Source of the DNA: Pseudorasbora parva
Taxonomy: Eukaryota > Chordata > Actinopteri > Cypriniformes > Gobionidae
DNA length: 64,000 bases
Assembly: GCF_024679245.1 (NCBI RefSeq)
Contig: NC_090179.1
Coordinates: 5,275,320 to 5,339,319 of the forward strand
Direction: 5' to 3'
The translations under genes were made by a program, and so were the position numbers. The number at the start of each line of letters is the position of its first letter. The stretch's first letter is position 1. This document shows, piece after piece, positions 1 through 11,892 of this stretch. The notes under the pieces were generated by a model. It was not told where the DNA came from. It did no database searches and worked only from the letters and a program-made list of their open reading frames with translations.

Positions 1-766
1 AAGTCCGTTTATGATTACCTAGGATTAAATGTTATCCCTGGCTAAATTATGAGCAGTGGAATGGGAAGAAAGAGAACCCAGGTTTCTGTCAACTAAAAAC
101 AGAAAATCTGTGTGATCGGGGGCCGGTGTTATCTGTACACGAAAAAACGCGAAGGAAAAACGTTTTCATTTTGTGTACATCGTTGTTGTGTAGACGTACC
201 TTTGGAATGACCCAGGGTTAAAGGTGCTGTATGTAAGATTGACAGCTAGTTATTGAGATGGGTACTGCAGTCCATTTTCCTTACGCCTCTTCCACAGACT
301 TGATGCTCACACAGGTTCCCTCTTTAAAGACATGCGGCATTATTGAGCACAGTTGACCACACTGTGAGTTGATCAGTTGATTTATCTGCGATTTAATGTG
401 ATTTTTAGATTTTTTGCTAGATGCGGAGGCTTTTGAGGTCTGGTAGAATCTGTGATCTCTGACCCAGTTTGTTTTCTAGGCTCCATTGAGGCGATACCCT
501 GTGTTTACGCTGTGTTTTCCACCACCTGGCAACCCTTGGTGTTGAAATACTATTGGGTGAACTGGCGGCGAGTGGTATCAAACAGACCAAAACAAAGACA
601 GACATTCTGACACGGAGCACACATTTCAATGGAGAATAACTCTGAACTATTTCCTAAATATCTGCAAATATATGATGGTATTTTTATGCTTCAGTACAGT
701 CAAAAACGTACATACTGTACCTTTAACTAGTTCTGCTGTAAAAACCCTAATAACTCATCCCGCAAC
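1..766. other. Intergenic DNA, no gene seen
   Basis: Short antisense open frames occur here, but none shows a recognisable domain, splice pattern or repeat boundary. The stretch ends at the target-site duplication of the hAT-like element. No feature is claimed. Confidence 0.5.
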
Positions 767-1013
767 ATTACATATAGGGCTGGGCAATATGGCCCAAAAA
801 TATTATCACAATATAATTTCCCATATCAGTCGATATCGATAAATATCACGATAAATGTAAAATCTTTATTTCTTTAGTTTAAAGGCATATTTTTGCTCCT
901 GAGTGAAAGATGTAGGAAACAGACAGCTAACTGTGGTTTAAACTATCCTTTATCGTCAAAACATGACAAACACTTCCCAAACAGGTGACCAATTTATTAA
1001 AACTGAGGTAGAT

Positions 1014-1443
1014 TGTAACGAAACTGCTCTGAGACAGAAGGTTGGAGATCCAAACGCAGTATTTATTGAAGGGTAATCCAAAGTCGTAGTCCATAGAACA
1101 GGCAAAAGGTCATAACAGGAAATCAGTCCGAAAAGGCAAACAAAACAGAAGGAACAGGCAAAAGGGTAATCCACGGAGAAGGCAAGAAATCAAAGACCAA
1201 GATACATGAAAAGAGGGAAACGCTCAGAAATGCAGTTGTGACACTAAATAAGACTTCGCCATGAATGACAGAGTGAACAAGGTATATATAGGCAGAGGTA
1301 ATGAGGTGATGAGACACAGGTGTAAACAATGAGTGCTAATGAGTCCAAGGATTATGGGTAATGTAGTTTGTGATGGAGTGACAGTCCGGGGTGGAGTGCC
1401 CTCTGGTGGTGATCACAGGCACTCACACTGGTGAATTGAGACA
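1014..1443 (-). mobile_element. Solo LTR of an LTR retrotransposon (copy 1)
   Basis: On the minus strand this 430-bp unit begins TGTCTCAATT and ends CGTTACA, the TG...CA ends of an LTR. It contains a TATATATA-type promoter box and an AATAAA signal near its 3' end. A perfect 5-bp duplication TAGAT flanks it at 1009-1013 and 1444-1448. No internal retroelement sequence is present, so it is a solo LTR left by LTR-LTR recombination. The same family recurs at 53907-54316 and, truncated, at 46975-47244. Confidence 0.85.
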
Positions 1444-1609
1444 TAGATTTATTTATTAAAATATTAATTGTGGTCAGCATTTTTGTACTCTACACTGTAT
1501 ATCAATAATATCAGTACTTATTGTGGAAGTAGTAAACGCAATCTCTCTACATCATATTTCTTAGCAATGAGGTGATAACTTCACTGTAATTACACCAACA
1601 AGCTTCACT

Positions 1610-1612
<3 letters not shown>

Positions 1613-1674
<62 letters not shown>
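1613..1674. repeat. (CT)n followed by (CG)n microsatellite
   Basis: About 26 CT dinucleotides pass directly into five CG dinucleotides. The CG part is alternating purine-pyrimidine and could adopt Z-DNA. Confidence 0.95.
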
Positions 1675-1676
<2 letters not shown>

Positions 1677-2434
1677 CGCGCAACACACACCTCAGCGACA
1701 GTGGGCTGGTCGCGAGAGGAGGGAGAGAGCAAAGTTCAGTATTTGTGGATCTCCAGTAAGGGCTGTCTAGTCTATTTTATTCATTTTAAACATCGGATGA
1801 CATTATTTCTCTTTTGATACAGGCGATGCCGAGTTATTAATACATCACCAAAGACGATGTACAAGTCCGATGTTTTAGTGATTATAGTTTGGAACAGTTA
1901 GCGTTAGCTTGTTGTCAGTCACCCACCGCACCTAACTAGGTAATAAGCCTGTGTGTGAATGAAGGTAATGTAGATCTACCGCTGTGCTGGGCTCAATGTT
2001 ATATGGAAGAACATCGAAGAAGCACGATCATTTAATAATTAAATACCGTGTGGTGAACGTGAACCTATGATAAGCAGTCCACGCACGTACGTCGCTGTTT
2101 TATGTCGGATGGGATCGCCAAAATATCTCCAAACCACTGAAGTTGAGCGAACTAACTTGTCAGCGATATCTGTGTCCTCTGAGCTGGTTGTGGGCTCTGA
2201 GTTTTCGTCACTATCGCTCATTTTTCTCGCTCCACTTCACTCCGATCCTCCTGTCAGCCACTGACTGTAAACAGCAGCACGTGCAGCGCCCAGAAGCCCG
2301 GTCTGCAGTACGCATGCGCAGCATACCACGTAAGCATTATATCGAGAATTTATCAAACTCTTGTTATCGTTTTATCAATTAATTATATCGTGATAATTAT
2401 CGTTATCGTTTTATCGCCCAGGCCTAATTACATA

Positions 2435-3080
2435 TATGTAAAATATAGACTCCCTGACATACTTAAGACGAAAAGAGAGGATAAACAATGTGTCTTGTTC
2501 CCATAATCCCAACACTAATCCTTTGAGATGATCATGATGAGATTATCATCTGATATAGACCGAGTGCTTTGCTTTGTTGTCCTCAGTCTTCAGCATCTGG
2601 TCCTGTAAATCAGCAGGAATAAAGCGATGTAAGAATAAAGAGTGTGTTTGAGGGCTTGTCATGTCTGTGTTTGGGTCCTTTGTGCTGCGAGCGGCTCAGA
2701 TGCGGCAGGCTGACGTGTTCGGCTGCGGCACCAGGCTTCGCTCGGCACTGAGACGCCTGCAGACACGAACCCACGGCGGCTCGAGAAACGGATAAATATG
2801 ATCAACCTTTCACTAAATATTACATCAGGGGAAGGGAGTTTCCTCAGAGAGGTTGTGCTTACTGTAGAAGAGCAGAGTTGGGTGTGTGGCACACTCCTCT
2901 CACAAACCCATAGAAGAATCTACTGTATATATATAATTTAATAATTTATTTGGTAAAAAAAAATGATGATTGTTTAGGATTTTTTAGTTTTCATTAGAAT
3001 TAAGCTCTAAATGCTCTACTGTAATATGTGAAGTTTGTTTTTGTTTTGTGTGAGTGCATGTGTGTGCTTCAACGTGGGTG
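2435..3080. other. Unassigned intergenic DNA
   Basis: No open frame with a recognisable domain, no clear repeat ends and no RNA gene was seen in this stretch. Confidence 0.4.
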
Positions 3081-3084
3081 TGAG

Positions 3085-3368
3085 TGAGTGTGTGTCAAAA
3101 TGTCCTCACAAATATGGCAATATCTGAAATCCTTGTCCTTGTGGGGGCACTTTTTTGTCCCTGTGAGGAAAACAGCTTATGAATCAGACTTCAGATTTAA
3201 TATTTTTATTTTTTTACAAGGTTTTCTGTGCCGGATAGTACGTGTGATGGATAGGTTTAGTGTAAGGGGAGACAATATACAATTTGTACAGTATAATAAA
3301 CATTATGTCTATAATAAGTCCCCATAAAACATGGAAACCCAACATGTATGTGTATATGTGTACGGTAG

Positions 3369-3401
<33 letters not shown>
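3085..3401 (-). mobile_element. Microsatellite-associated dispersed repeat, copy A
   Basis: This unit shares its core with copies near 43018, 54732 and 56815. Read on the minus strand, the core contains a TATGGGGAC block and then an ACTGTACAAA block. Copy A abuts a (TG)n run at 3371-3401. No coding capacity is seen. The transposition mechanism is unknown. Confidence 0.6.
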
Positions 3402-3403
<2 letters not shown>

Positions 3404-3495
3404 AGGCTTTGCAGATTGGGGACACATGGCTTTTTAAAGTCACTGGACAGATGTTGTTTGAAGCCTCTAGCAAGACAACATCACTCTTGAAGAAA

Positions 3496-3496
<1 letters not shown>

Positions 3497-3564
<68 letters not shown>
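3497..3564. repeat. (GA)n microsatellite
   Basis: Uninterrupted GA dinucleotide run. Confidence 0.97.
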
Positions 3565-3566
<2 letters not shown>

Positions 3567-3720
3567 ACTGTATATACAATAGAGAAATACAATACTCATG
3601 AGGAACAGCGACAAATGGACAGAAACACAACCTTTGTAAATCTTCTCTGCTTTTCTCCTTTTCTCTAGCTTGCGTCCTTATCTCGTTAATAAACCTGCCA
3701 TTGTTTGCTTTTGTTTCTCT

Positions 3721-3760
3721 TTTGTAAGTCACTTTGGATAAAAGCGTCTGCTGTAATGAA
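3721..3760 (+). mobile_element. Tail fragment of a fish SINE/LINE
   Basis: The block around GGATAAAAGCGTCTGCTG matches the conserved 3' tail shared by many teleost SINEs and their partner LINEs. Only the tail is recognisable. Confidence 0.55.
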
Positions 3761-3857
3761 TGGAGGAAAAACTATTCATACATAGTTGTTAATTTGATCA
3801 GATATTCTCTAATGTCTTGAATGATTCTAAGATGGTCTTATATGACTGACAGCTGGG

Positions 3858-4150
3858 GGTGTGGCTATGTAAATGAGAAGCAGTGGAGGAAGAAGATATG
3901 CATTTGTTGAAGGTGTGGCTATGCAAATGAGCTTTCACAGTGCCATGAGATGCATGTGCTGGAGGTGTGGCTATGCAAATGAGCTTTCACAATGGCATGA
4001 GATGCATGTGTTGGAGGTGTGGCTATGCAAATGAGCTTTCACAATGGCATGAGATGCATGTGCTGGAGGTGTGGCTATGCAAATAAGCTTTCACAATGGC
4101 ATGAGATGCATGTGCTGGAGGTGTGGCTATGCAAATGAACTTCATGGAGA
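3858..4150. repeat. 52-bp minisatellite with an octamer motif in each unit
   Basis: Units start at 3912, 3964, 4016, 4068 and 4120 with an exact 52-bp period; a more diverged unit starts near 3858. Each unit has GGTGTGGCTATGCAAAT near its start, and five keep a perfect ATGCAAAT, the POU/Oct octamer. The first unit has ATGTAAAT. Confidence 0.95.
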
Positions 4151-4186
4151 TGCAGACAGACAGTGGGTCATGTGCCTTCTTCCCCA

Positions 4187-4187
<1 letters not shown>

Positions 4188-4285
<98 letters not shown>
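4188..4285. repeat. (TC)n microsatellite
   Basis: A TC run of about 100 bp with a few TTTC interruptions. It lies directly upstream of a possible splice acceptor at 4312. Confidence 0.97.
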
Positions 4286-4317
4286 AAACACTGACCGTTT
4301 GCTCTCCATCAGTAAAA

Positions 4318-4353
4318 ATGGCAACAAACTCTGAAGTCATCTGCGATTCTGAG
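4318..4353 (+). CDS. Possible small first coding exon, owner unknown
   Basis: A strong start context (AAAAATGG) begins a 12-codon open stretch, [12 protein letters not shown]. It ends at GAG followed by GTATGT, a good splice donor in phase 0. The exon could follow a CAG acceptor at 4310-4312 after the TC tract. Phase 0 would match septin exon 2 at 17606, but more than 13 kb and many repeats lie between. It may equally be a chance arrangement. Confidence 0.2.
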
Positions 4354-4853
4354 GTATGTCTGCAGTCTGTGCACTTGAATTTGTGTCTGTTGACTTTGCA
4401 TTTACAGTGACGGAGGATCTTAGTAAAGAGTCTGAAATTGGGAATAACACGAGCTGTTTGCTGACCACAGCAACAGAAGCCGGCAGACGTGAATGTGAGG
4501 ATGTTTGGGTTTGATTTCATTAGATGTGGATTTTAGTCCAATCTGGCAACTGATCAGCGTTTGTGTGAACTAAACTGCTTTTGTGGAAAATGCACGATTA
4601 TCTGAATGATTTTATTGATGATCAGCTGATATGTTTTTATTTATTTATGCATTTATACTTGATGGCCAATATAAACATATTTCAATCCAAGTTACAAACA
4701 TTATATTTAAATTGGTTAAATGTGCAAAAATATATTTACAAGCAGAAAAATGTACAGTTTCAAACATGAATGCACATTATTTTTGATATTTTTGCTTGGG
4801 TTTATGTTGTGTATTAATTTGATATTGTGCATCTGTTTGAGACTTTCACTGGA

Positions 4854-4855
<2 letters not shown>

Positions 4856-4908
<53 letters not shown>
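4856..4908. repeat. (CA)n microsatellite
   Basis: Uninterrupted CA dinucleotide run. Confidence 0.97.
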
Positions 4909-4909
<1 letters not shown>

Positions 4910-5184
4910 GAGCTCCGCTGTGCTGATTCACACAACAGCTCCATTGACACACTCAGCTGCTGTCACACACACACTCACACCTACAGCTCACTGCAAATAT
5001 ATCAGGCAGCACTCTTGCTGAAGTACAGGTTGTGTGAAGCACATCATACTGAACAGGTCGCTGCAGCCGTAGATGCTTCAGTAGTTTTCTTGGCCTGTCC
5101 GTGTGTGTGGAGGTCCGACTCACACCCCTTTCAGCCCGACTCTGACCTCCCAATGTGACCTGAAAGACAGTTCAGGTGGCTCTC

Positions 5185-6065
5185 ACCCTAGATAGAAACC
5201 CGCCATCGAAACAATGTTAAATCAATGTTAATCTGTCAGTGTTAACTGCATTGAATCAACATCATGTTTGCACCTGCAATTAATGTTGAAAAGTTGAAAT
5301 TTCATCCAAAAATCAATGCTAATGGCATTGAATCAGTGTTACAATGTGATGTTAGTTCAACATCATGCTTACACTCTCAGAAAATGAAACACAACAGCTA
5401 CAACTGACTTGAAGCCACACAAGCTGAAATCAACTGAAGATAAAAAGAAGACAGTGCATATCTCAATCTCAGTTATTTTTGATAATTAACAGAGATTTAG
5501 ATGTCGATGTTTTATTGTACCTTTTTGGTCACCATTTTGGTGATCAGTGTTTCCTTTTGTTGGGCAGTTTGACTCTTGGCTTATGTGAGTTTGTGGTCTT
5601 TGTAACAGAGTTTACCAAAACACATAGGCCTAATTTGGTGCAAAGAAAGCCAGAAACACAGCACATCAGGTGATATATAGTTTTACGCATCTTAAAGTAG
5701 AATAATTCAATAATCTTATCCCTGACCTAAATCTATTTGTTATTAATAGATGATATTTACCTACAATGCTGTCTTGCCACAGATCAGACATTCTGAATTT
5801 TGATTTTTAAAATACATTACAGGAAGTTACATTTTTTTAGACGCACACACACGAAGAATCAGCATATGAGTCTCAACAATAGTGACATACTTCATGCTGA
5901 AAAGAGTAACACTGATTCAGTGTCATTACCATTGATTTTTGGATGACGTTTCCACATTTTTTCAAAATTAATGCTCAAACATGATGTTGATTCTATGCAG
6001 AAACATTGAATGTTGAAACGTTAACATTGATCTAACATTGTTTTGGTGGTTCCTTGCTCTCTGGG
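5185..6065. mobile_element. Foldback element with long inverted repeats
   Basis: The first 170 bp or so (AACAATGTTAAATCAATGTTAA and following) reappear inverted near the right end (TTAACATTGATCTAACATTG). The ends pair imperfectly, so the whole unit could form a long hairpin. The middle (about 5370-5600) resembles 41990-42245, where the same family is inserted in a Tc1 element. No coding capacity is seen and no target duplication could be fixed. Confidence 0.65.
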
Positions 6066-6130
6066 ATGCTATTGGCTGACATGAGGAAAAAGTCACAGTG
6101 TTGCATTCTTCAGGAGGTCAACTTCATTAA

Positions 6131-7535
6131 AGGGAAACACTCAGTTTCAGTCAATCTCATGTCAATCTTGAGTACCTATAGAGTAGTATAGCATCCTTCA
6201 TATCTCCGAAAAGTCTTTAGTTTTGTCATATTTATAAAAGAAATATGGGCTGTACCGAGTCTTTCCGGAAAAAAACGAGCGCCTGGAGGCGTATCGAGTG
6301 GGCGGAGCTAAAGAATGACGCGCGCAAAGCGGAGACGTCCTTTAGCGTGGAAAAGAAAACGCTACCCTAAATAAACCATGGCTATCGATCAGATTCAGCT
6401 AATACAGATATGATCCAGAATCAGATCCGGAGGCTGAAATAAATTGAACAGGAGCAACAGCAGCAGCAGGACGTCCGTCTCTGTGGTATGGACTGTATTT
6501 AGTGGCCTGTCAACATTTGTGTATGTTTACTCGCAGTTTATGAGGACATGATTCGGTTTATGGACTATTGTATGCGACTAAACCTTAGCAGTAGCAAGCA
6601 AAACGGTTTTGCACGTCAGACTAGTGTAACGTTATACAGAGAACAACAATGGAGTAACCGTTAGTCAGACATTTGAATGACGAAGCACGCTTTGTGATAA
6701 CGCTAGGTTGATATTTGGGTGGTTTTACAATAACGTTAAACAAACTGACACCTATAGTGGTCAGCTAAACAAATGTATTTAAACACACACCATAGATCGT
6801 ATGCTCCATTGATAAATTAACTAACGTTATACACGATCGTGTCATTTACTGATGTTTACTTGCGCGACGATAGCCAACAGCATAGATATTTGAAGCAGAT
6901 TTACTCACCGGCTGCTTCTAAAGCACGACCGTGAACCTTTATCGTCACCGCTCCGTCAAAAACACACTTCTTTGGTAAGTTAACTGTTGATTTTGTGAAG
7001 TCCTGACAGCAGTGACCATGGAGATCCACTTTTGCGACACGACTGAAGCGTGATGTGAAGCTTCCTGTCATTTCTGCGTTCAAATCTGTTCAAATGCAGC
7101 GCTGCCTTCCCAGAATGCTGTGCTGAAGCGTTGAAGTCGCTTGACGTCACCCATAGGAATAAAGTGGAGCGCGGCGTGGACTATAACGACAGAAGTGTTC
7201 ACGGACGACTGGATCTGCAGCTGAGCGAGTGTTTATGGGCGTGCATGTCCTCTCTCGCTCTAGTCACGCGCGCGCGCACCCTACCGGGAGAAGAGCCCGT
7301 ACGGCCCATACAAGGACCTTCCGCTCTATTAACGTCAAGCCGACCCATACTCGAAAAAAACTCTCCGAAACTTGTGAGAAACCGGAAGGAGTATTTTTAA
7401 CACAGAAATACTCCATCAAACGTCCAACATTAGTTTTTGAAACTTTGTCTATGTTTAGGATGGGAATCCAAGTCTCACAGTGTAAAAAGCTCAGTATGCA
7501 TGAAACAGCATTTCACCCCCACCCCCACCCCCCCT
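6131..7535. mobile_element. TTAA-flanked non-autonomous DNA transposon, copy 1
   Basis: The unit begins AGGG next to TTAA (6127-6130) and ends CCCT next to TTAA (7536-7539). A related copy with the same flanks lies at 13937-14845; both share the stretch around GAGTACCTATAGAGTAGTAT and a second block near the right end. TTAA targets are used by piggyBac and Kolobok transposases, and purine-rich AGG ends fit Kolobok better. No transposase is encoded. Confidence 0.65.
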
Positions 7536-7539
7536 TTAA

Positions 7540-8210
7540 ACTACCAGAAAATATTTAATCCGCAAAAACGTTCAAACAGCAGCTTGGACGCGGTGTGTAA
7601 GCCTGATCTTGATTGTTTGAGATGTGAGAGCAGGACTGTGTGTAGCACCTCCAGTGAGCTCGTGCTGAACTGCAGCTCTCAGACAATCACAGCAAACGGT
7701 GTGAACTTGCAGCTTAGTATTGTTGTGTTGCTCACTGTCTATCATTTATTAAACAGTTTAGCAATTAGCCGAACAATTTCAGCCTTGAACCTGTTTCCCT
7801 GTGGGCTGGTTCAGTAGCATTATTGTGGCGGTTTGTGTGTGATATCTGTGTGTGCCGTTCAGCTGGATTCACACTCTGTGAGATGAGCGGAGATGTTCAT
7901 GCGTGGCTGAGGGGATCTGACCACAGTGACCTGACAGACAAGCGCCGGAATGACCTGTTTTCTGCACCTCTAATAAAATATACGTCTACTCTTTTATTCA
8001 GATGACACTTCACTTCATTTGCCTTTGAAACGGAAGCAAAAGAAAGGTTTTAAATCCTTGCTTGCCTGCATGTCTGTGACATTAGATCTCAGATCTCTTT
8101 AAACTTAAATGAGATCAAGACTGAAGTTATTGGTTTTGGGTTGCTAATCTAATTTAAGGTAGTGTATTAAACCATCTGTGGACAAAGATGGGTTGTATGT
8201 TATTCCTACT
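7540..8210. other. Unassigned intergenic DNA
   Basis: Open frames here are short and lack domains. No gene or repeat end was recognised. Confidence 0.4.
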
Positions 8211-8214
8211 TTAA

Positions 8215-8515
8215 AGGAATAGTTCATCCAAAAAAAGAATATTCTGTCATAATTTACTTATCCTCTAGTTGTTCCAAACCTGAATTTATATCTTTCTTCG
8301 GCTGAACACGCAGATATTTTGAAGAATGTTGATATCCAGACAGATGATGGGACCCTGTGGACTTGCCAATTATCAACATTTTTCAAAATATCTTCTTTTG
8401 TGTTCGGCAGAAGAAAGGTATTTATCCATATTTGGAACAGCTTGAGGATGAGTAAATGATGATAACATTTTCATTTTTGAGCGAACTATCCCCAAACTAT
8501 CACCAAACTTCCCAT
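8215..8515. mobile_element. TTAA-flanked palindromic element
   Basis: The left end AGGAATAGTTCATCC follows TTAA at 8211-8214, and the complementary block GAGCGAACTATCC occurs near 8480. A TTAA at 8516-8519 may be the right flank. This is the common cyprinid repeat whose ends read AAAGGGATAGTTCACCC, here diverged. Confidence 0.6.
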
Positions 8516-8519
8516 TTAA

Positions 8520-9509
8520 GTTTGACAAATAATTCAAATACAACAGTGGCTAAGTCTTGTCTTTCTTTTAAGGACTCTAGTTTTAAATTATTATTATTAT
8601 AAAAACAATATATGCCTTATTGGAATGTATTGTTTTATATGTCTTTAAACCATTAAGTAGACTACAGATATTACTTACTAAATTTGGTAAAAATTGTTGG
8701 TAAATCTTTTTCTCAACTAGTTTAAAAGTTGTCAACTTAATAGAAAAAACTGCAAAATCATTATTTGACACAAAATACTTTCCGCTTTAATATTGCGGCA
8801 CATTGTGGATTTCTACATGGTGTGAAAACCAAAAACTCTTCATAGCAGACTGCACAGACTTCTACAATCTTAAATCTGAATCTTTTGTTTCTTAGTCACA
8901 GAAATTAACTTCTGAAGGGGGTAGTGAGATCTGGGGCATGCTCTGAAATTCCTTAATCTTGGTCTTTAAATCGTTCTCAGCTGCGACTGAGTTCTGTTAA
9001 GACTTTAATACCGATTATAATCACACACTTGACTTTACCTCATGCCAGCGGCTGGCCTCTTACCACAGCCCAATTTTCACCATGAGTAAGAAGCTGAAGT
9101 GAGTAGTAATCAAATTCATAATTTACAATCATTCTAGAAACTTGTTTACTTGGTTCTACACATCAGGTTCAAGTTCATCAATGTAAATGAAACCAAAGGC
9201 CATTGCTTATCCTTTGGCTCATAAATGAACTCACTGCATGTGAATGACATTTAGATTTTTTTGTGAACTAGTCCTTTGAAATAAGACAGTGTGTGTGCAA
9301 TCTCATAAAAGTGTTGTGCGTGATCTACTGACAGTGAGCAAATTAAAGCAGCCGGATCATTTCTATAATGGCCAACACAATCTCCCAAGAACAGCACAAA
9401 TTATCATGTTTTAAGACATGTTTTTAGTTTTTTGTAGGTGGGTAAATAATGGCACAAACACCAGTAAACTGACGAGTGCAAATCTTCTAAATCACCTCAC
9501 ATGATTCAT
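8520..9509. other. Unassigned intergenic DNA
   Basis: AT-rich sequence with no supported gene or clear repeat boundary. Confidence 0.4.
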
Positions 9510-9513
9510 TTAA

Positions 9514-11248
9514 AGGGGTGGTGTCATGCGATTTGACTTTTTTAACTTTAGTTAGTGTGTAATGTTGCTGCTTGAGCATAAACAGTATCTGCAAAGTTAC
9601 AGCGCTGAAAGTTCAATGCAAACGGAGATAACGTCTTTTAAAGTTACGGCAGTTTATTGCCTACAAAACCGGCCGGTTTGGACTACAACGAGCTTCTTCC
9701 TGGGCTGGTGTCATCATAAACCCTCGCTAGTCTGATGTGACTTCTGCCCGTAATGGTAAGGGGCGTGGCGTTTCCGGCAACCTGTGCTTGGCACTTCAGC
9801 CAATAAAAATACAGGAAACTACATTTGGCCATCTACACTCTAAAAATGGCTGGGTTAAAAACAACCCAATTGGCAACCCAGCGCTGGGTAAATATTGGAC
9901 AGAACACATGCTGGGTTAAATTAACCCAGTGGCATTTTAACCCAGCAGGCTGGGCTGTTGAGAAAACCCAAAATGTAGTCAATTTTTTAACATTAATGGA
10001 TTTGCTATTCTGGGTTATTCTTGCTGGGTTGTTCTTAAAAAAAATCTCCTGTGCATTGGCCTACTGTAAAACTAGACAATCATGAAAGAGCAAATGAAGA
10101 ATGCATGTTTAGACTGTTAAAACAATCATTTTTATTGCTTGACAAATAGTACAATCCACAAATGTGTTAAAGTTGGCAACAATGACAACTACAAACCTAA
10201 TATATTCTGTCAGTTTATTCACTTTTATATCGAACTTTTATTTTGACTGTGTTCTGTGTTCATGATATGACACGCGCCCCCGTCATTCACACAGAGACGC
10301 AAAACATGGAAGAGTAACGTTAATATTTAAATAGTATTTAATACACAGACACTGGTATATATTCGGCTACAGTCTGGAGCCCTGCGTGACGCGACCGAAC
10401 GCAGCTGCGGGACCGAATATAGTCTACTTGTGAGTCGATGCTATATAGATACTATCGTCACATTTTGAACATTTCAGTATGTACTTGGTACCGAAGTACC
10501 GGTAATTCTGACATCCCTACATAAAACCATGTTTAATTCTCGTAAGGGGATCATGGTTCTGTGTAATCACAAACTGTATTAATCTATCGTCTCACATGCC
10601 TAACGTTACCTAAACTAACACGAGTCAGTTACATTGCATCGGATTCTGAGATAAAACTTTTGTCGTCTTAACGTCATGTAAGCTTAAGAATTGTTGCTGC
10701 GAAGAAAAAAAAAAACTGTAATTATTCTAATTAAAATGATTATTAATGAAAACATATGAACTTATCTTAAAACATCTGCAACCTTTTGCATTGTCCTTTC
10801 AAAATGACAGTTTGGGAGCGAATTTAAACGAATCAAGGCGGGAAGCACGTGAAACAACCAAGCGCTGGGTAGAATCAACCAAGCATTGCGATTGCGACCC
10901 AGCAGGTTTAACCCAACGACTGGAAATTTGAAACTACCCAATGGTGTTTAAAATGTGATCAAATAAACCAACAAAAATTACCCAACAGTCTTAACCCAGC
11001 ATTTTGGGTTAAAAAATAACACAACATTATTTAGAGTGTAACCAATCTAAGACCATTGCGTTTTTTGGAGGGATGGGCTTCAGAAGCAGGAAGCAAACGA
11101 GCCGTTCAAAGGACAGTGGAGACAGCGGTGTGGAATAAAGGGAGAATAGAAGAAAAATATGGCGTTTAAAAAAAAGAAGTATTAAGATGTGTTATACTGC
11201 CCTCCATAAACACAACCAAGCCTAGAGAAATACCACGGAACCACCCCT
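9514..11248. mobile_element. TTAA-flanked transposon with a nested insertion
   Basis: The unit begins AGGGGTGGT after TTAA (9510-9513) and ends ACCACCCCT before TTAA (11249-11252). Its middle is occupied by another element (9836-11038), so the original unit is only about 0.53 kb. It has no coding capacity. Confidence 0.7.
9836..11038. mobile_element. Non-autonomous DNA transposon with CACTCTAAA ends, nested
   Basis: The ends read CACTCTAAAAATGGCTGGGT on the left and, on the other strand, CACTCTAAATAATG on the right. A TA dinucleotide flanks both sides (9834-9835 and 11039-11040). Many copies of TGGGTT/AACCCA lie inside both ends. The TA duplication is compatible with a Tc1/mariner-type enzyme, but the family was not identified. 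Confidence 0.7.
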
Positions 11249-11253
11249 TTAAA

Positions 11254-11830
11254 AACTCTCCTCCCATAAATGTTGCCTCTGAAAGGGAAACTCCTACAAA
11301 TGCAAATGCAATAAAGTCAGTTGCAAAAATAACCCTGTCCACGCCTTTTCAGCGCTAATTTACTACTGTGTGTCTTTATTAAATCCTGGCAGTCGTTTGT
11401 AACGGCAAAAGAGAGTTTTCCCTGGCGTAAGCTGTTAGTAAATCTGGCCCATTGTTTCAAACAATTACAGAATTTGGAGAGTGTGTCTTTGTACATGGCT
11501 TGAGGAATTATAATCTCATCCTTCACGTTCTCAAAAATGAGCTCCCTGCGATAGGCACACACAAAAAATCCCATCATTCACTGCAAGGCATGTTATTGAT
11601 CTGTGGAGCCCGCTAAATGAGCAGTTCCCCCAACATCAGAACATGAAGCACTGTGAAACTCATGAAGATGACCGCAGTGTGCTGTAGCAGCCGTGTGGAT
11701 CTGGTGTCCTGGGTCAGGTTTAGTGCTGTGCGATGGCCTGTGTGTCGATAGCGCTGCGGTGGAGGCTGCTGCTGATTGGTGCCCTGGGGCCGCGGGGCAG
11801 CTCGATGCAGTGAAGGGCACCGCGTCCCTG
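11254..11830. other. Unassigned DNA upstream of the septin gene
   Basis: Short antisense frames only. The last 200 bp become GC-richer toward the TATA box at 11841 and may contain upstream promoter sequence. Confidence 0.35.
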
Positions 11831-11840
11831 GCTGTCAGGA

Positions 11841-11848
11841 TATAAAAG
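11841..11848 (+). promoter_or_regulatory. TATA box of a likely septin alternative promoter
   Basis: TATAAAAG lies in GC-richer sequence 52 bp upstream of an ATG that opens a short exon with a consensus donor. A start of transcription near 11870 would fit. Only sequence evidence is available. Confidence 0.4.
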
Positions 11849-11892
11849 CCTCGGCTGATGAGTGGCCCACCGGGTCTTGAGTGGGAAGGGGA

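Larger units (their letters stand above)
775..2426. mobile_element. hAT-like non-autonomous DNA transposon, interrupted by a solo LTR
   Basis: The left end reads TAGGGCTGGGCAATA and the right end, on the other strand, reads TAGGCCTGGGCGATA, giving short imperfect terminal inverted repeats. The sequence just inside both ends is rich in TATCG/CGATA. The element is flanked by an 8-bp direct repeat ATTACATA at 767-774 and 2427-2434, the duplication length made by hAT transposases. No transposase is encoded. An LTR (1014-1443) and a CT microsatellite (1613-1664) lie inside, so the original element was about 1.2 kb. Assignment to hAT is inferred from duplication length and end sequence. Confidence 0.75.

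Noticed and set aside
3858..4150. Possible CRISPR-like array
   Set aside because: Units are contiguous 52-bp repeats with no unique spacers, and the DNA is vertebrate.
7229..7817. 109- and 126-codon overlapping frames
   Set aside because: They straddle the end of a TTAA-flanked element and overlap each other; no domain or conservation is visible.
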